Assembly (NCBI GenBank): GCA_009193035.1 | Contig: SWDT01000225.1 | Coordinates: forward strand, 1-64,000 | DNA from: Halicephalobus mephisto | Lineage: Eukaryota > Nematoda > Chromadorea > Rhabditida > Panagrolaimidae | DNA length: 64,000 nucleotides | Reading direction: 5' to 3' | Shown: one piece after another, positions 34,791 through 47,052 of the stretch | How positions within the stretch are numbered: position 1 is the stretch's first letter | Layout: every line of letters begins with the position of its first letter | Notes under the pieces: generated by a model | Told to the model about the DNA's origin: nothing | Databases searched by the model: none | The model's input: the letters and a program-made list of their open reading frames with translations, nothing else | Position numbers and translations under genes: made by a program

Positions 34791-35340
34791 TTCCAAGATC
34801 TTCAACGACTTCAGAATCTTCTATTCTGAGCTACCGTAAGACCCTAAAAACTTCAATAATCAAAATTTAAATTTTTTAATTTAAAAAAAATTTTATTTAA
34901 AAAAATTTTATTTTAAAAAAGTCCAATTTTATGGTAACGTTTTTGATTACAGTATCCCTTTTTCTAGAAGCAGTTTTGGTCGGGAATTCGTCTTCAGTGC
35001 CATTATATAAAATTGCCCGAGGCGGGAGTATTGGATTCTTGTCACATTTGGTTCCAAAAATAAAAAACAAAATTTTCCGCTTCAGTCCGTAAAAACCAAA
35101 AATTCTAAATTCAGACAGATTACATCTAGATACCGTAGTCAAAAACGAAATGATTCAATTGGTTGCATTTCTGCTTGTTTGCAATCTGGACGACAGAGCT
35201 CTCGATTTCATCTCATTCCACTCGAAAATCCACTTGTTAAAAACATTACGACTTGGCCGAAATTCACAAATGAAAGAAATTGTTTTAAAAATCACAGGGA
35301 TTCAGAAATTAAGAAAAAATCAGAAATAAAAAATCTTAAA
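34791..35340. other. Gap with an island of complex sequence
   Basis: 34930-35300 is non-repetitive (e.g. gcccgaggcgggagtattgg); short frames on both strands have no domain. Confidence 0.35.
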
Positions 35341-36110
35341 ATTCAAAAAAATCAAAGAATTTAAACTTAAAAAAATTAAAAAATTAAAAAATCAAAAAAT
35401 TTAAACTTTAAAAAATTTTAAAAAATCGAAAATTTTAAACTTAAAAAATTAAAAAATCTTAAAATTCGAAATTTTAAATTTAAAAAATTTTAAAATTAAA
35501 AATAATCCGAAAATTTAAATTTTGAAAAATCAAAAAATTTTAGAATTAAGAAATTCCAAAATTACAGCAATTCAAAAAATCCTTTAAAAATTATTCTAAA
35601 AATTTACAGTAATTCGAAAATCTAAAAAATAAAGAAATTACAGTAATTGAAGATTGAACAAATATTTTAAAAAATAATAGAAATTAAACTGTTTTGGAAG
35701 AATTTCAAAAATGCAATTTCTTCATTTTTAGCGAAATGTGAAAAGTGTGAAAATAAAAAAGTAATTTTTAAAAGAAAAAGAAAAATTTCTAAAAATTAAA
35801 GATTTTTAAAAATCTAAAAATCTAAAAATTTAAAAATAAAATTCCTGATTTTTGGCGAAATGTGAAAAATTTTAAGAAATTAATTTTTAAAGAAAATTTT
35901 GAATCCTAAAAATTTAAAAAATTAAATTTTATCATTTTTGGCGAAACGTGAAAATTACAAAAAAATTTCAATGAAAAATTTAAAAATCAAGTTTCCTTAT
36001 TTTTGGCGAAATGTGCAAGTTATAAAAATTTGTAGAATTTCGAAATCTTTATTTCCATTTTTATTTTTTGGTTTTTATTTATTTTTTTTCTTAAAATAAA
36101 TGTTTATAAG
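35341..36110. repeat. AT-rich DNA with tttttggcgaaatgtg motifs
   Basis: tttttagcgaaatgtgaaaa / tttttggcgaaatgtgcaag recurs four times (35735, 35855, 35940, 36003), related to the hairpin array in the ARID3 intron. Confidence 0.55.
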
Positions 36111-36540
36111 TGCCAAAAATCGGTAAAAGTGTAGTTTCCGAATGTTAGCGTTGATTAGCTCTCGAAAATGAACGACCGATTTTCGGGAACTGGGCGCAAA
36201 GGAGCGGCTTCGAGTACGCGGTTACAAGTACCCCAAATCTGCAATCGAATCCTCATAAACAATTCAAAAAAAAAATTTATTTCTTAAATACAGTATGAAA
36301 TAAGATGAATTTTGTCGATTCCAGTAGGATTGAGTCAAATTTTTCTTTTTTCTTTGCGCAAAACTCGGGCTCGAATCAAATCAAGACCCTTAGAGCTCTC
36401 GAAAAATGCAGCCAATCGAGTTCTCGGGAGCATTCGATTACAATTTTTCGGTTGTCAAGAGCAGACCGCCTGGGGAGAAAAGATCAACAAAGTTAGGCCA
36501 TTCAGACCGGCACAGGTCAAGAATATCTGGATTTCCATCT
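36111..36540. other. Complex island, candidate regulatory DNA
   Basis: Unique GC-richer sequence (gggcgcaaaggagcggcttc, tctcgggagcattcgatt). Frames of 60-100 codons end in repeats and show no family match. Confidence 0.35.
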
Positions 36541-37610
36541 CCATAAATTATTCAAATTTTTCAAAAAATAAAAAACTAAAATTCCTCAGAAAACAAAAAA
36601 TAAAAACTTAAATTTCCCCAAAATTAAAAAAAAAATGAAAAATAAAAAATAAAATTTTTCCAAAATTAAAAAAAAATGAAAAATAAAAACTTAAATTAAA
36701 AAAAAGCAAAAACTTAACTTTCTCCAAAATTAAAAAAAAATAAAAAATAAAATTCTTCAAAAAATAAAATTTCCCCAAAATTTAAAAATAAAAAAAATAA
36801 AAACTTAAATTTCTTCAAAAATAAAAAATTGAAAAATAAAAATTTCGAATATTTCTTCAAAAATAAAATCGAAAATATGAAAAGTAAAAATCTGAATTTT
36901 TATTAAAATATTTCGAAAAATTTAGGATTTTTGAAAATTTGAATATTTATCGAAAAATTTTAGAAATTTGGATTTTTATTAACATCTTTTATAATTTAAA
37001 TTGTTATTTTTAGAAACTCGGATTTGCATCAATATATTGCAAAATTTAAATTTACATTTTTAAAAAATAGTATCTTCGTCGACAAATTTCCCAAAAATAA
37101 AGTTATTTTTCCTGAAAATTCGAATTTTATATAAATATATATTTTTAAATTTATTTTTTTTTAAAATTAAATTAAAATTTTAAAAATTTACTTTTTTTTT
37201 AAATTAAATTAAAATTTTAAAAATTTACTTTTTTTTAAAATTAAATTAAAATTTTAAAAATTTACTTTTTTTTAAATTAAGTTTTTATTTTAAAAATTTA
37301 CTTTTTTTTAATTAAATTAAAATTTTAAAAGTTTATTTTTTTTTAAAATTAAGTTCTTATTTCTAAAATTTATTTTAAATTAAGTTCTTATTTCTAAAAT
37401 TTATTTTTTTTTAAAATTAAATTAAATTTTTTTATTATTTTTAAAATTTATTTCTTTGTTTTTAAAAATAAAAATTTTCATTGATAAACTTTTTTAAAAT
37501 TAAATTTTTATTTATTTTTTAATTTTCTGATTTTTAAAAATCCAAAATTTGTATTTTTTTAAATTTAAATTTTTTTAAAATGATAGAAATTCGTCATTTA
37601 AAATTTCTTT
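36541..37610. repeat. Low-complexity AT DNA
   Basis: Degenerate aaaaataaaaacttaaattt units, then ttttaaaatttactttttttt + aaattaaattaaaa (~38-bp units, 37160-37330). Confidence 0.65.
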
Positions 37611-37859
37611 GATTTGATGGCCACCTACACTGGCAGAATAAAACTAAAAATAAATTTAACTAAGAAATTAAGCGGCTTAGTTTTGTTTTTTGACAGTTAA
37701 AAAATAAAAAAAGGTTTTTGAACCAACTTCTTTGATCTTCCGACAGACTAGGTTTGGCAATGTTGAGGTTCTCAGAAACAATATTGACTGATCGGCAAAT
37801 CTCGAAAACCCCAAAACGAACATAAACAAGCCGGAAAAACATTTAGAGCTGGGGGACTG
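37611..37859. other. Short complex island
   Basis: Contains ccacctacactggcagaata and aggttctcagaaacaatattg; no gene. Confidence 0.3.
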
Positions 37860-38870
37860 GGTTCAGAATCGGAAGATCAAGTTCGAATTTTTAAAAGTCT
37901 TCAAAATGACAAAACTGACTTCAGAATTCAAGTTTTAAAAACGATAAAACTGGCTTCAGAATTAAGAAATATTCAAAATAATAAGTCTGATTTCAAAATT
38001 TTAAGTCTTTAAAACAGATAAAATTGACTTCAGAATTCAAGTTTTAAAAAAGATAAAACTGACTTCAGAATTGAAAAATATTCAAAACGATAAAATTGAC
38101 TTCAGAATTAAAAAATTTTAAAACGATAAATCTGACTTCAAAATTTTAAAAGTCTTTAAAACATAAAAACTGGCTTCAGAATTAAGAAATAATCAAAACA
38201 GAAAAACTGACTTCAGAATTGGAAAATTTTAAAAACGATAAAATTGGCTTCAGAATCGAGAAATATTCAAAACAGAAAAACTGACTTCAATATTGGAAAA
38301 TTTTAAAAACGATAAATCTGAATTCAAAATTTAAAGGTCTTCAAAACGGTAAAACTAGCTTCGAAATCGGAAGTTTTAAAAATTTTAAAATTATCTTCAA
38401 CTTCAAAAATCTATATTCTTATTCTGAAGCCAATCTTCGAAATTTATTCTGATTTTGAAAATCACTTTCGAAATTTAGAAGTCCATCTCCGAAACTGGAA
38501 AACTATCTTCAACTTCAAAATTTTATAGTTTATTTTCGAAAATTATTTTTGACTTCAGAAGTCCATCTTCGAAATTAGAAAACTATCTTCAAATTCAGAA
38601 GTCTATATTTTATTTTCGAAGATAATTTTTGAATTCAGAAGTTCATCTCCGAAATTAGAAAACTATCTTCAAATTCAGAATGTTATAATTTATTTTCCAA
38701 AATAATTTTCAAATTCAAAATTTTATAATTTATTTTCGAAGATAATTTTTGACTTCAGAAGTTCATTTTTTAAATTCTGAAAACAACTTTCAAAATCAGA
38801 AATCCATCTCTGAAATTAGAAAACTATCTTTAACTTCAGAATTTTATAGTTTATTTTCAAAGATAAGTTT
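37860..38870 (+). repeat. ~36-bp and ~60-bp degenerate repeats
   Basis: aaaacgataaaactgacttc + agaattgaaaatt units to 38360, then aactatcttcaaattcagaa + gtctatattttattttcgaa units. Confidence 0.7.
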
Positions 38871-39340
38871 CGAATTTTAAAGACCAATTTCGAAATTTTT
38901 CAAACTTTTTGGATTTGGAAATTTTTAAAACAGAAAAACTGCTTTTAAAAATAGGAAAATTTAGACTTTGATTAGCTGAATGATTTTTCAGAACATTTGA
39001 ATTAGTGTACTTGACATGAACAAGATTTAAGTGATTACGAAGACCGATTTTTTGTATGCTTTTGGGGGACGGACCGCCACTCCAGCTTGCGCGGCTCAAG
39101 AATAACTTTTTCAAGAGTGAAAAATACAATTGAAGTTGTTTCGCGAGAAAAATTAAATCAAAAATTTAAAATTTAAAATTCTGGAGCTAGACCGTAATAT
39201 CTTCAAGTAAACAAATTCATAATATTTAATAAATTAAGACAGCGGCTTCCGGCCAAAGAAGCTTTTATATAAACAAAAAAGTTTGGTCGGCAAATTATTA
39301 TTTTTCAAAGTCGATCAGAGACAATTGCCGATGGCAGTAG
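38871..39340. other. Mixed island, no gene seen
   Basis: Includes gggggacggaccgccactcc and gcttgcgcggctcaag near 39065. No convincing frame. Confidence 0.3.
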
Positions 39341-39850
39341 TTTGATATTTAAAGAAAAAATTAAAATTATTTTAAAAATTAAATTTATAAAAAAAATTAA
39401 AAATTATTTAAAAATTAAAATTATTTTAAAAAATTAAAATTACTTTAAAAAATAAAAACTATTTAAGAAATTTAAAATTATTCAAAAAATTTGATTAATT
39501 TAAAAAATAAAAATTATTTTAAAAATTGAAATTATTTTAAAAAATTTTCCATTCAAGAGTTCTTTGATTTTTTTTCAAATTAAAATTTCGATTAAAATTG
39601 AATTTATCTTTTCATAGATATATATTTACAAATTTTTTTAACATTATAAAAATCTAAAAATTAGAAAAATTAGAAAATTAGAAAATTAAAAAAATTGTAA
39701 AAATCTAAAAGTCTAAAAATCTAAAAATTAGAAAAAATAGAAAAAATTAAAAAAGATCTAAAAATTAGAAAAATTAAAAAAATTAGAAAATTATAAAATT
39801 TAAAAAATTAGAAAAATTAAAAAAAATAAAATTTATAAACTGACATTTTA
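39341..39850. repeat. AT-rich low-complexity DNA
   Basis: aaaaattaaaattattttaa and aaaaattagaaaaattaaaa runs. Confidence 0.6.
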
Positions 39851-40190
39851 TAAAAAATCGGTCCCAATGTCCCGTCCAAATTCGTCGATATCATCTGAGG
39901 AATCGAGTTTTTTGATTTAATGAGTCTTTTAACAACGAACAATCAACACGCGCACGATCGAAATTGATCTTTATCTAATTTTCGATTTAAGTAACGATCC
40001 GGAAGAGGAAATATGATCGGTATTCCCTCCGGCACTCCTCGATTTACCTGTCATAAAAACGATTAATGCAAATGTTCCGAAAAAATTTAATAAAATCAAA
40101 AATCAATTTTTTCGAAATAAAAGTAATAAAAAAAATAAATTTTAAAAATAAGTTTTTTTAAATTTGTTTTTTTTGTTATTAGATTTCATT
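39851..40190. other. Complex island, candidate regulatory DNA
   Basis: 39860-40070 is unique and GC-richer (cacgcgcacgatcgaaattg, tccctccggcactcctcgat); no frame. Confidence 0.35.
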
Positions 40191-40780
40191 ATTATAAGAA
40201 ATTTAAAATCCTCAGAAATTCGGAATTTTCCACTCAAGACCGGAAATTATAAAAATTTATATTTAATTTATTTTAGAAAATTCTAAAAATATTTTGTAGA
40301 TTTTGAAACCTACTATTGTGAACAATGAAAATAATTAGTGTAAAATCCTTAAAATTTGTCTCACAACGGAAATTCGGAATTTTCCACTTGAGACCGGAAA
40401 TGATAAAAATTGGAATTTAATTTATTTTAGAAAATTCTAAGAATATTTTGTAGATTTTGAAACCTACTATTGTGAACAATGAAAATAATTAGTGTAAAAT
40501 CCTTAAAATTTGTCTCACAACGGAAATTCGGAATTTTCCACTTGAGACCGGAAATTATAAAAATTTGAATTTAATTTATTTTAGAAAATTCTAAGAATAT
40601 TTTGTAGATTTTGAAACCTACTATTGTGAACAATGAGGATAATTTGTATAAAATCCTTAAAATTTGTCTCACAACGGAAATTCGGAATTTTCCACTTGAG
40701 ACCGGAAATTGCAAAAATTTATATTTAATTTATTTTAGAAAATTATAAAAATATTCTGTAGATTCTGAGATCTTCCAGAA
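40191..40780 (+). repeat. Tandem array, 154-bp unit x ~4
   Basis: cggaattttccacttgagac recurs at 40221, 40375, 40529 and 40683, i.e. exactly 154 bp apart. Between lie tttgaaacctactattgtga and cttaaaatttgtctcacaac. Confidence 0.9.
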
Positions 40781-41040
40781 TCTTCTATAAAATTCTGCAA
40801 TTCCAGACGACTACCGTAACCACGAAGTTCCCTAAGGCCAAACTTCAGAAAATTAAAAATTTTAGAATTCTTCTACATTTAATTTTCAACTTTTAATTAC
40901 AGTAATAATTTAGGTTTCATAAATTTTCTAAAATTGGTCTAGCTACAGTAATCCAAAATTAAAATGCAATTGTTTTGAAGATTGTAGAAAAATCCAATTT
41001 AACCCTCTTAAAATAAATAAATTCGGCAATTTTGCCTCAA
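40781..41040. other. AT-rich gap, no gene seen
   Basis: Only tactgtaat-type motifs; nothing else. Confidence 0.35.
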
Positions 41041-41260
41041 AGACAAAACATTTATCTAATAATCGCCTTTGTGTGCCGAAACCACTTGAAGCAGTTTTGG
41101 CACCGCTCGTAATTGCCGCGCGGGACCCGGATTACCAGACTTGGGTCATAATCGCTCCCTCGAGCGGAAAATCCGCATTGCTACACTCAGATTGCCTAAT
41201 TTGTCAAAAATGGCAATACGGCTTGCCTTAGGGAAACTTCTGGGCTTACGGTTTTTCGAC
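41041..41260. other. Most complex island of the desert, candidate regulatory DNA
   Basis: About 220 bp of unique, balanced-composition DNA (e.g. gccgcgcgggacccggatta, ctccctcgagcggaaaatcc, aatacggcttgccttaggga). No frame with coding character. Confidence 0.4.
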
Positions 41261-42190
41261 AAGATAACATCAGAAAAATTTTTAAATTTTCAAAATTCAT
41301 CAGTTACATTTTAAAAACCAAAAAAATTAAAAAATATTTAAAATCAAAAAAATTTAAAAATCTAAAAAATTTAAAATCAAAGAATTCTCGGTCTCGATTG
41401 GAAAGTTTTGAAAAATTTCGAGTTGAGACAATTTTTTTCGAATTTCATCATATAATTTTCACATTACAGTAATTCATGGTATTTCTGGGATCTTTTAAAG
41501 TCAAATAAATTAAAAAATCCGATTTTTGGTCTCAACGGGAAAATTCAAAAATTTCGCGTTGAGACAATTTCTTGAATCTCTTATAATTTTCACATTACAG
41601 TAATTAATATATATTTCAGCCGTTGAGACTTGAATAAAGTGAAAAAACGAAAAATGGACCATATTCGGAAAAACCAAAAAGTTTCAAAACAGATTTAACG
41701 ACTCCGATGAGAATTTCACTTTTCTTGAAAAAAATGATTAATGTTGTAAAATATTTTAAAAAATTTACAAAGACGATTATTACTGATTGTATAAATCTCC
41801 GGATGAATCTTGAAAATTTGACGTTTTTAGGGCCACGATTGTAAAATTCCAATTTTGGATTTTCTGGATCTTCCGGGAAAAGAAAAATTTTTTGGACAAA
41901 GACAAATGATTCTGGAGAAAGTTTATCAAAAAATATCGAGTTTAATTGAGAGATTCCCCCGAGGCAAAAAAGTTTAAAAAATAATCTTTGTAAAATTTGA
42001 AAATTTTATTGATTTATTATTTTTCGAAATTTTTAAAAATTAAATTTTTTATAAATTTTAAAAAAATTTGGAAAATTTTATTTTTAAAAATTTTTTTTAA
42101 ATTTTATTTTTTAAATTTTTTTTTAAATTTTATTTTTTTTTCAGGAGCAATTTTTTGAAGATTTTTCAAAAAAGTTGATTTAATGTTGAT
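41261..42190. other. AT-rich gap with ggtctcaacgggaaaattc motifs
   Basis: A ~130-bp block (ggtctc(g/a)a..ggaaa, ttcgcgttgagacaattt, cacattacagtaatt) is repeated at 41390-41480 and 41520-41610. No gene. Confidence 0.45.
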
Positions 42191-43060
42191 CGAAATCATG
42201 AAAATTTAAATTTAAAAAATAACTTTATAATTTGAAAATCTTCATTGAACAAGATTAGGGTATCAACTGCAATTCAAAAAAGATCTCAAGACGAAAATTT
42301 ATACAATTTTATTATTTTCAGGACCGATTTGTGGTTTTTACAGAAGATGATTCAATTGAAATCCAAATTTCGAGAAGATATAAAAGGTGATTTTAGAAAT
42401 CGAAAATGTTTATTGAACAAGATTAGGGTATCAACTCCAATTCAAAAAAGATCTCAAGATGAAAATTTATACAATTTTATTATTTTCAGGATCAATTTGT
42501 GGTTTTTATAGAAAATTGATTCAGTGTGGATTGAGATTTCGAAACTTAAGATATAAAAAGTAATTTTAGAAATCGAAAATCTATATCAAAGAAGATTAGG
42601 GTATCAACTTCAATTCAAAAAAGATCTCAAGACGAAAATTTATACAATTTTATTATTTTTAGGACCGATTTGTGGTTTTTACAGAAGATGATTCAAAAAG
42701 TTGATTCAATGTGGATTGAGATTTCGAAACCTAAGATATAAAAAGTAATTTTAGAAATCGAAAATCTATATCAAAGAAGATTAGGGTATCAACTGCAATT
42801 CAAAAAAGATCTCAAGACGAAAATTTATACAATTTTATTATTTTCAGGACCGATTTGTGGTTTTTACAGAAGATGATTCAAAAAGTTGATTCAATGTGGA
42901 TTGAGATTTCGAAACTTAAGATATAAAAAGTAATTTCAGAAGTCAAAAATGTTTATTGAACAAAATTAGGGTATTTGTTATAATTGATAAAATTGTCTCA
43001 AGACGAAAATTTAAAAACTTATTATTTCTTTCCGGGACCGATTTGTCGTTTTTTTCTAAT
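42191..43060 (+). repeat. Tandem array of 168-186-bp units, five copies
   Basis: gattagggtatcaactgcaa + ttcaaaaaagatctcaagac recurs at about 42254, 42422, 42594, 42780 and 42965, each followed by ggaccgatttgtggttttta. Confidence 0.85.
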
Positions 43061-43369
43061 TTTGCCTTAAGGATACTTTGGTTTTGATTTTCAAAAACTC
43101 AATTTTCGATTTTAAAATTTAAAAAAACAAATAAAAATTCGAAATTATTAAGAAATATATAATTATTTTTATTTTTTGCAATTCTGAAATCATTTATTTT
43201 TAAAATTGACTGGATTTTTTTAAGATTTTGTTTTTCATGGAAGTTTAGGTAGCTAGATCTCAAAAATTCAATTTCGTCTTCGATGACAAAATTGACGATA
43301 AAAATGAAGGGAAACAATAGGATTAATTTCTTCCAGAAAAAATGGAGATCAATCTTCACATTTTTTCCA
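43061..43369. other. AT-rich gap, no gene seen
   Basis: Only weak A/T-rich frames. Confidence 0.35.
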
Positions 43370-43800
43370 TCTTTTTTCCCGTTGAGATTTTTTTTTCAAT
43401 TAAGATCTCTAATTTCTTTGCTGTTGAAACATTTATTGTGATCCCAGTTCAAATCCTTTTTTTCCAGTTGAGATCCTTACTTCTATTCCAGTCAAGATTT
43501 TTATCATTTTTCCAGTCGAGACTCCTGTTTTTATTCCAGTTGAGACCTTAGTTTTCTTTTTCGTTGAAATTTCAGTTTTCTTTCCAATCGAGACTCTTGT
43601 TTTCTTTTCAATCGAGACTTATTTTCTTTTCAATTAAGATCTCTATGTTTTTTCCATCAAGACCTCCATTTTCTTCCCCATTTTGATTCCAGTCGAGATT
43701 TCTATCTTTTTCTAAGACATAATTTTTCAAAATTGACTCTAATTTTTTTTCCAATCAAGACCTATTTTTTTCCAATCGAAATTTTTATTTTTTTTTGTCG
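43370..43800 (+). repeat. Degenerate ~30-bp repeat with ccagtcgagactcct
   Basis: ttttccagtcgagactcctg / ttccagttgagacctta units, about 13 copies, heavily diverged. Confidence 0.7.
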
Positions 43801-44980
43801 AGGAAAGTCCTTGAGAAGCTCGTATTTCCTAAATCAATCGTTTCCAATCTATCAGCAACAATAAAATAAATCTTAAAAAATACAAAATTCTAAAAAATTG
43901 CAAAATTCTAAATTTTCCGAGAATTATTAGTTTTTTATTTTTTTAGACGTAAAAAATGAAAATTTCCAAAAAAATCGAAATTTTAAAATTCCACAATGAC
44001 GTAAGTTCCAAAACGAGAACATTAATTTGCATTTTTGATTTATTTAAACGCAGAAATTCAATTTTTCATGATAATCCAGATTTCAAAATGAAGAATTCTG
44101 ATCAATTTTTATTTTTTTTAAAATAAAAAGTTCGAAAATTTCAAAAATTACTGATCAATTTTTTATTTTTTAATATAAAATTAAAAATTTTCTAAAAAGT
44201 TGAAAAATTTCAAAGTTCTGTAACAATCCAAGTTTTAAAGCAAAAAATTTCGATCTATTTTTTTATTTTTTTTAAATATAAAAAGTTCGAAAATTCTAAA
44301 AATTACTGATTATTTTTTTATTTTTCAAAATAAAATAAAAATTTTTTAAAAAGTTGAAAAATTTCGAAACAAAAATTTTCATTTTTTTAAATTCAAAAGT
44401 TTCGAAGTTTTGTAATAATCCAGGTCTCGAAACGAAAATTACTATTTAGTGTTTTTTATGCAAAAATAAAAATTTTCTAAAATTTGAAAATTTCGAAATT
44501 CTGCAATAACTTAAATTTCGAAATAAAAATGGCCAACGACCCTTTTTAATTTTTTATGTAGGGCAATTTCAAAAGCTCTCCATATTTGGAGTTTCAAAAC
44601 GGTCGTTATTTTTAAAATTTTTAATACAAAGTTGTAAATTCTTAAAAATTTGAAAATTTCAGTTTTTTGAGAAGCCGGATCTCGAGACGAGAAATGTTTA
44701 TTATTATTTTGTAATTTTTAAAAATCAAACTAAAGTTTTTAAAAAGTTAAAAAATTTCGAAATTTTTTAGTAAGTCGGGTCTCGGAACGAAAACGACTGA
44801 TCTGCTTTAATTTTTAAAAGTAAACATTTCTGATTCTACAATAAATTTAATTTTAAAACAGATTAATTTTTCTATTGTTTTTTATTTTTAATATAAAACT
44901 ATAAATCCTAAAAAGTTCTAGAATTTCAAAACCCTGTGATAACCCCGGTCTCGGAACGAAAACGACTGGTCTGCTCTCTT
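43801..44980. repeat. AT-rich DNA with a diverged ~110-130-bp repeat
   Basis: aattctgtaataatccaggt + ctcgaaacgaaaa recurs with drift at about 44065, 44225, 44405, 44680, 44765 and 44930. No gene. Confidence 0.55.
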
Positions 44981-44984
44981 GATC

Positions 44985-45520
44985 GTGATGTGACATTTCT
45001 GTCCCAGACGTTTCTGTCCTAAAATCAGATGTTTCTTTCCCAAAATCAGACGTTTCTGTTCCGATTATTTCTGTCCTAAACTAACAATTATAACTTAAAA
45101 ATTATATTCAACGTATTTTGCGAGGAAATCGAAGGCTGGACTTCTGAAGCGCTCACACGTTGGACACTTATGTGTTATATATCAGTCAATTCAGAATTAA
45201 ATTCCACGTCGACTGATATATAACATGTGAGGGTCCAACATCCGACAACGCAGATTCTGAATTTTGCTTCAAAAACCACTTCAGAAGTCCGGCTTTCGAT
45301 TTCCTCGCAAAACATATTATATAATTTTTAAATTATAAATGTTAATTTGAGACAGAAAAGTCCGGGACAGAAAAATCCGGGACAGAAGTCCGGGACAGAA
45401 AAGTCCGGGACAGAAAAGTCTGGGACAGAAAAGTCCGGGACAGAAAAGTCTGGGACAGAAAAGTCTGATTTTGGGACAGAAACATCTGGTACAGAAACGT
45501 CACATAACCCTCTTGATTCC
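44985..45520. mobile_element. Fold-back (long inverted repeat) element with an 18-bp minisatellite in one arm
   Basis: Left arm ~44985-45187, right arm ~45211-45520. Outer ends: tgatgtgacatttctgtccc against the reverse complement of acagaaacgtcacataaccc. Middle: ttttgcgaggaaatcgaagg + ctggacttctgaag pairs with cttcagaagtccggctttcg + atttcctcgcaaaa. Inner: gttatatatcagtc pairs with gactgatatataac around 45187-45211. The right arm additionally carries ~8 copies of gggacagaaaagtcc. No transposase. Confidence 0.8.
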
Positions 45521-45676
45521 AATCATTTTGATTGATATTCGTGAATTTTTCTCTTTTTCTGTTCATTCGTTACTTTATTGACAAACGTTTTTTTAATGTA
45601 AAAAATTTTTCCGTTGTTGATGAAACCGGTCTTTCCTTCGTGATTACCTATTTGAAAACTTTATTCACTCAGATAC

Positions 45677-45874
45677 TCAAGTGTCTGAATCGTTGTTGAC
45701 CGAATTTTTAAAACTAAGATTATCTTTGTTTTTTTGTATCTTCTTATTATGTGTTTTTTCTTCTCGAAATCTCTTAAGCCCACGCGCGTGTTCTTCCTTG
45801 TTCGTGTCTTCCATTTCCAAGTCTGCCTTTGGCAAATTCGATTGATTTTTGTTTCCGGCGGTAATTTTGCTCAA
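45677..45874 (-). CDS. Hypothetical 65-codon frame, highly charged
   Basis: Open to a TGA, with AATAAA about 20 bp after the stop on the - strand (gagtgaataaag). The product is Lys/Asn/Glu/Asp-rich with EEHARGLKRFREEK in the middle. There is no ATG; the frame starts at a TTG-type codon, so if real it is a 3' exon or fragment. No family recognised. Confidence 0.25.
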   Translation of the reverse strand: MSKITAGNKNQSNLPKADLEMEDTNKEEHARGLKRFREEKTHNKKIQKNKDNLSFKNSVNNDSDT

Positions 45875-47023
45875 AAATTATTTCTTTTCATATATTGGGA
45901 AAAAATAATATATGAATTTTTTTTGTTTAACAAAATTGCGATGTTTTTGGTGATGAAATTCCATTTTTGTTTGGATGAATCACGACGATTTAGCCTTGGT
46001 TCTAAAATGATGATAAATTTTTTTTTTCACTTCTGCCCACTCGTGTATGTATGTAATTTCAATTATTGATATATAATTTTATATAATTTCAATTACTGAT
46101 ATATAATTTTAACTTTCAAAGTTTCCACGCCCTAAGGAAGAGGTTCGGCTTTCACTCGACTTTATTTGACTTCGGGCTTGTTTGAGTATTTGCCCAGTCT
46201 GAAACCTGAAGCAAAACTGCGCAGTCACCTGAAATGTTTTAATAATTTTCGCGGTTGATTGAATTTCGTTCTATTTGGTCGAGAATTCTAGAGCGGCATT
46301 TCAAAGCCTTGGATACCCCTTTTTCCTTTTGATTTATGACCATGTAAAGGAAAATCCCGCGACCTTCTTTCATTGATTTCTTTATTTTCTTAAATTTTTT
46401 GTTTTTTAACCAATGCCACAGGGAGACCTTGTTTAAGTCTCACTCCATTGCCGCAGGTCGTCAAGGCAACGAGGTCATGTTGTCATTGAAATTAATTTTA
46501 AAATTTTCTGTTAGATTTTATTTTTTAAAATCAAAATTCCAGACAATTTTTTTTCAATGAAAAATAAAAAAAGGACCAAAGCTCTTTCTCTGTCATTTTT
46601 TTCTGTAAACAGAATTTGGAAAGAGTGGTGCCGCCTAGTTGAGCCTGGCTAGTCCGTCCTTTCAATCGATTCTTTTATGCTTGGTTTTTGCCGCTGTTTT
46701 TAAAGAAAAAAATTTACGTGAAAAATTCTAGTTTTTAGTTTTAAAAATATATAAATTTTTACTTATTTCACGAAATGTCAACTTTGTCTCATTGATCGAT
46801 TTTTTGCGCATTGTGGTTTTCTCAATCCTCGTGATCGATTCGCGTTTTTTCTTTCTACTTGAGTTAGTTTAGCTTTGGATCATTATCGTTTTCTTGGACA
46901 GAGAAATTTTATCTATAAAATTGGTTGTTTGTCGAATAGGAAACTTTGTTCTATATTTCGTCTCCGAAAATTATCGCGTTATTTTTCCGATTTTGTTTTG
47001 CATAGTCGATAATTTTAATTTTT
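45875..47023. other. Upstream region of the LAPTM-like gene
   Basis: 46080-46700 is complex, non-repetitive sequence (gaggttcggctttcactcga, agagtggtgccgcctagttg), probably promoter DNA. No coding frame accepted. Confidence 0.35.
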
Positions 47024-47025
47024 AG
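47024..47025 (+). promoter_or_regulatory. Probable trans-splice acceptor for the LAPTM-like gene
   Basis: ttttaatttttag ends 27 nt before the ATG at 47053. Confidence 0.45.
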
Positions 47026-47052
47026 ATTTTTTCAATTTTGAAAGAAATAAAA

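Noticed and set aside
45328..45566. Open frames on both strands with SVPDF/GTEKS repeats
   Set aside because: They arise from the 18-bp repeat in the fold-back arm.
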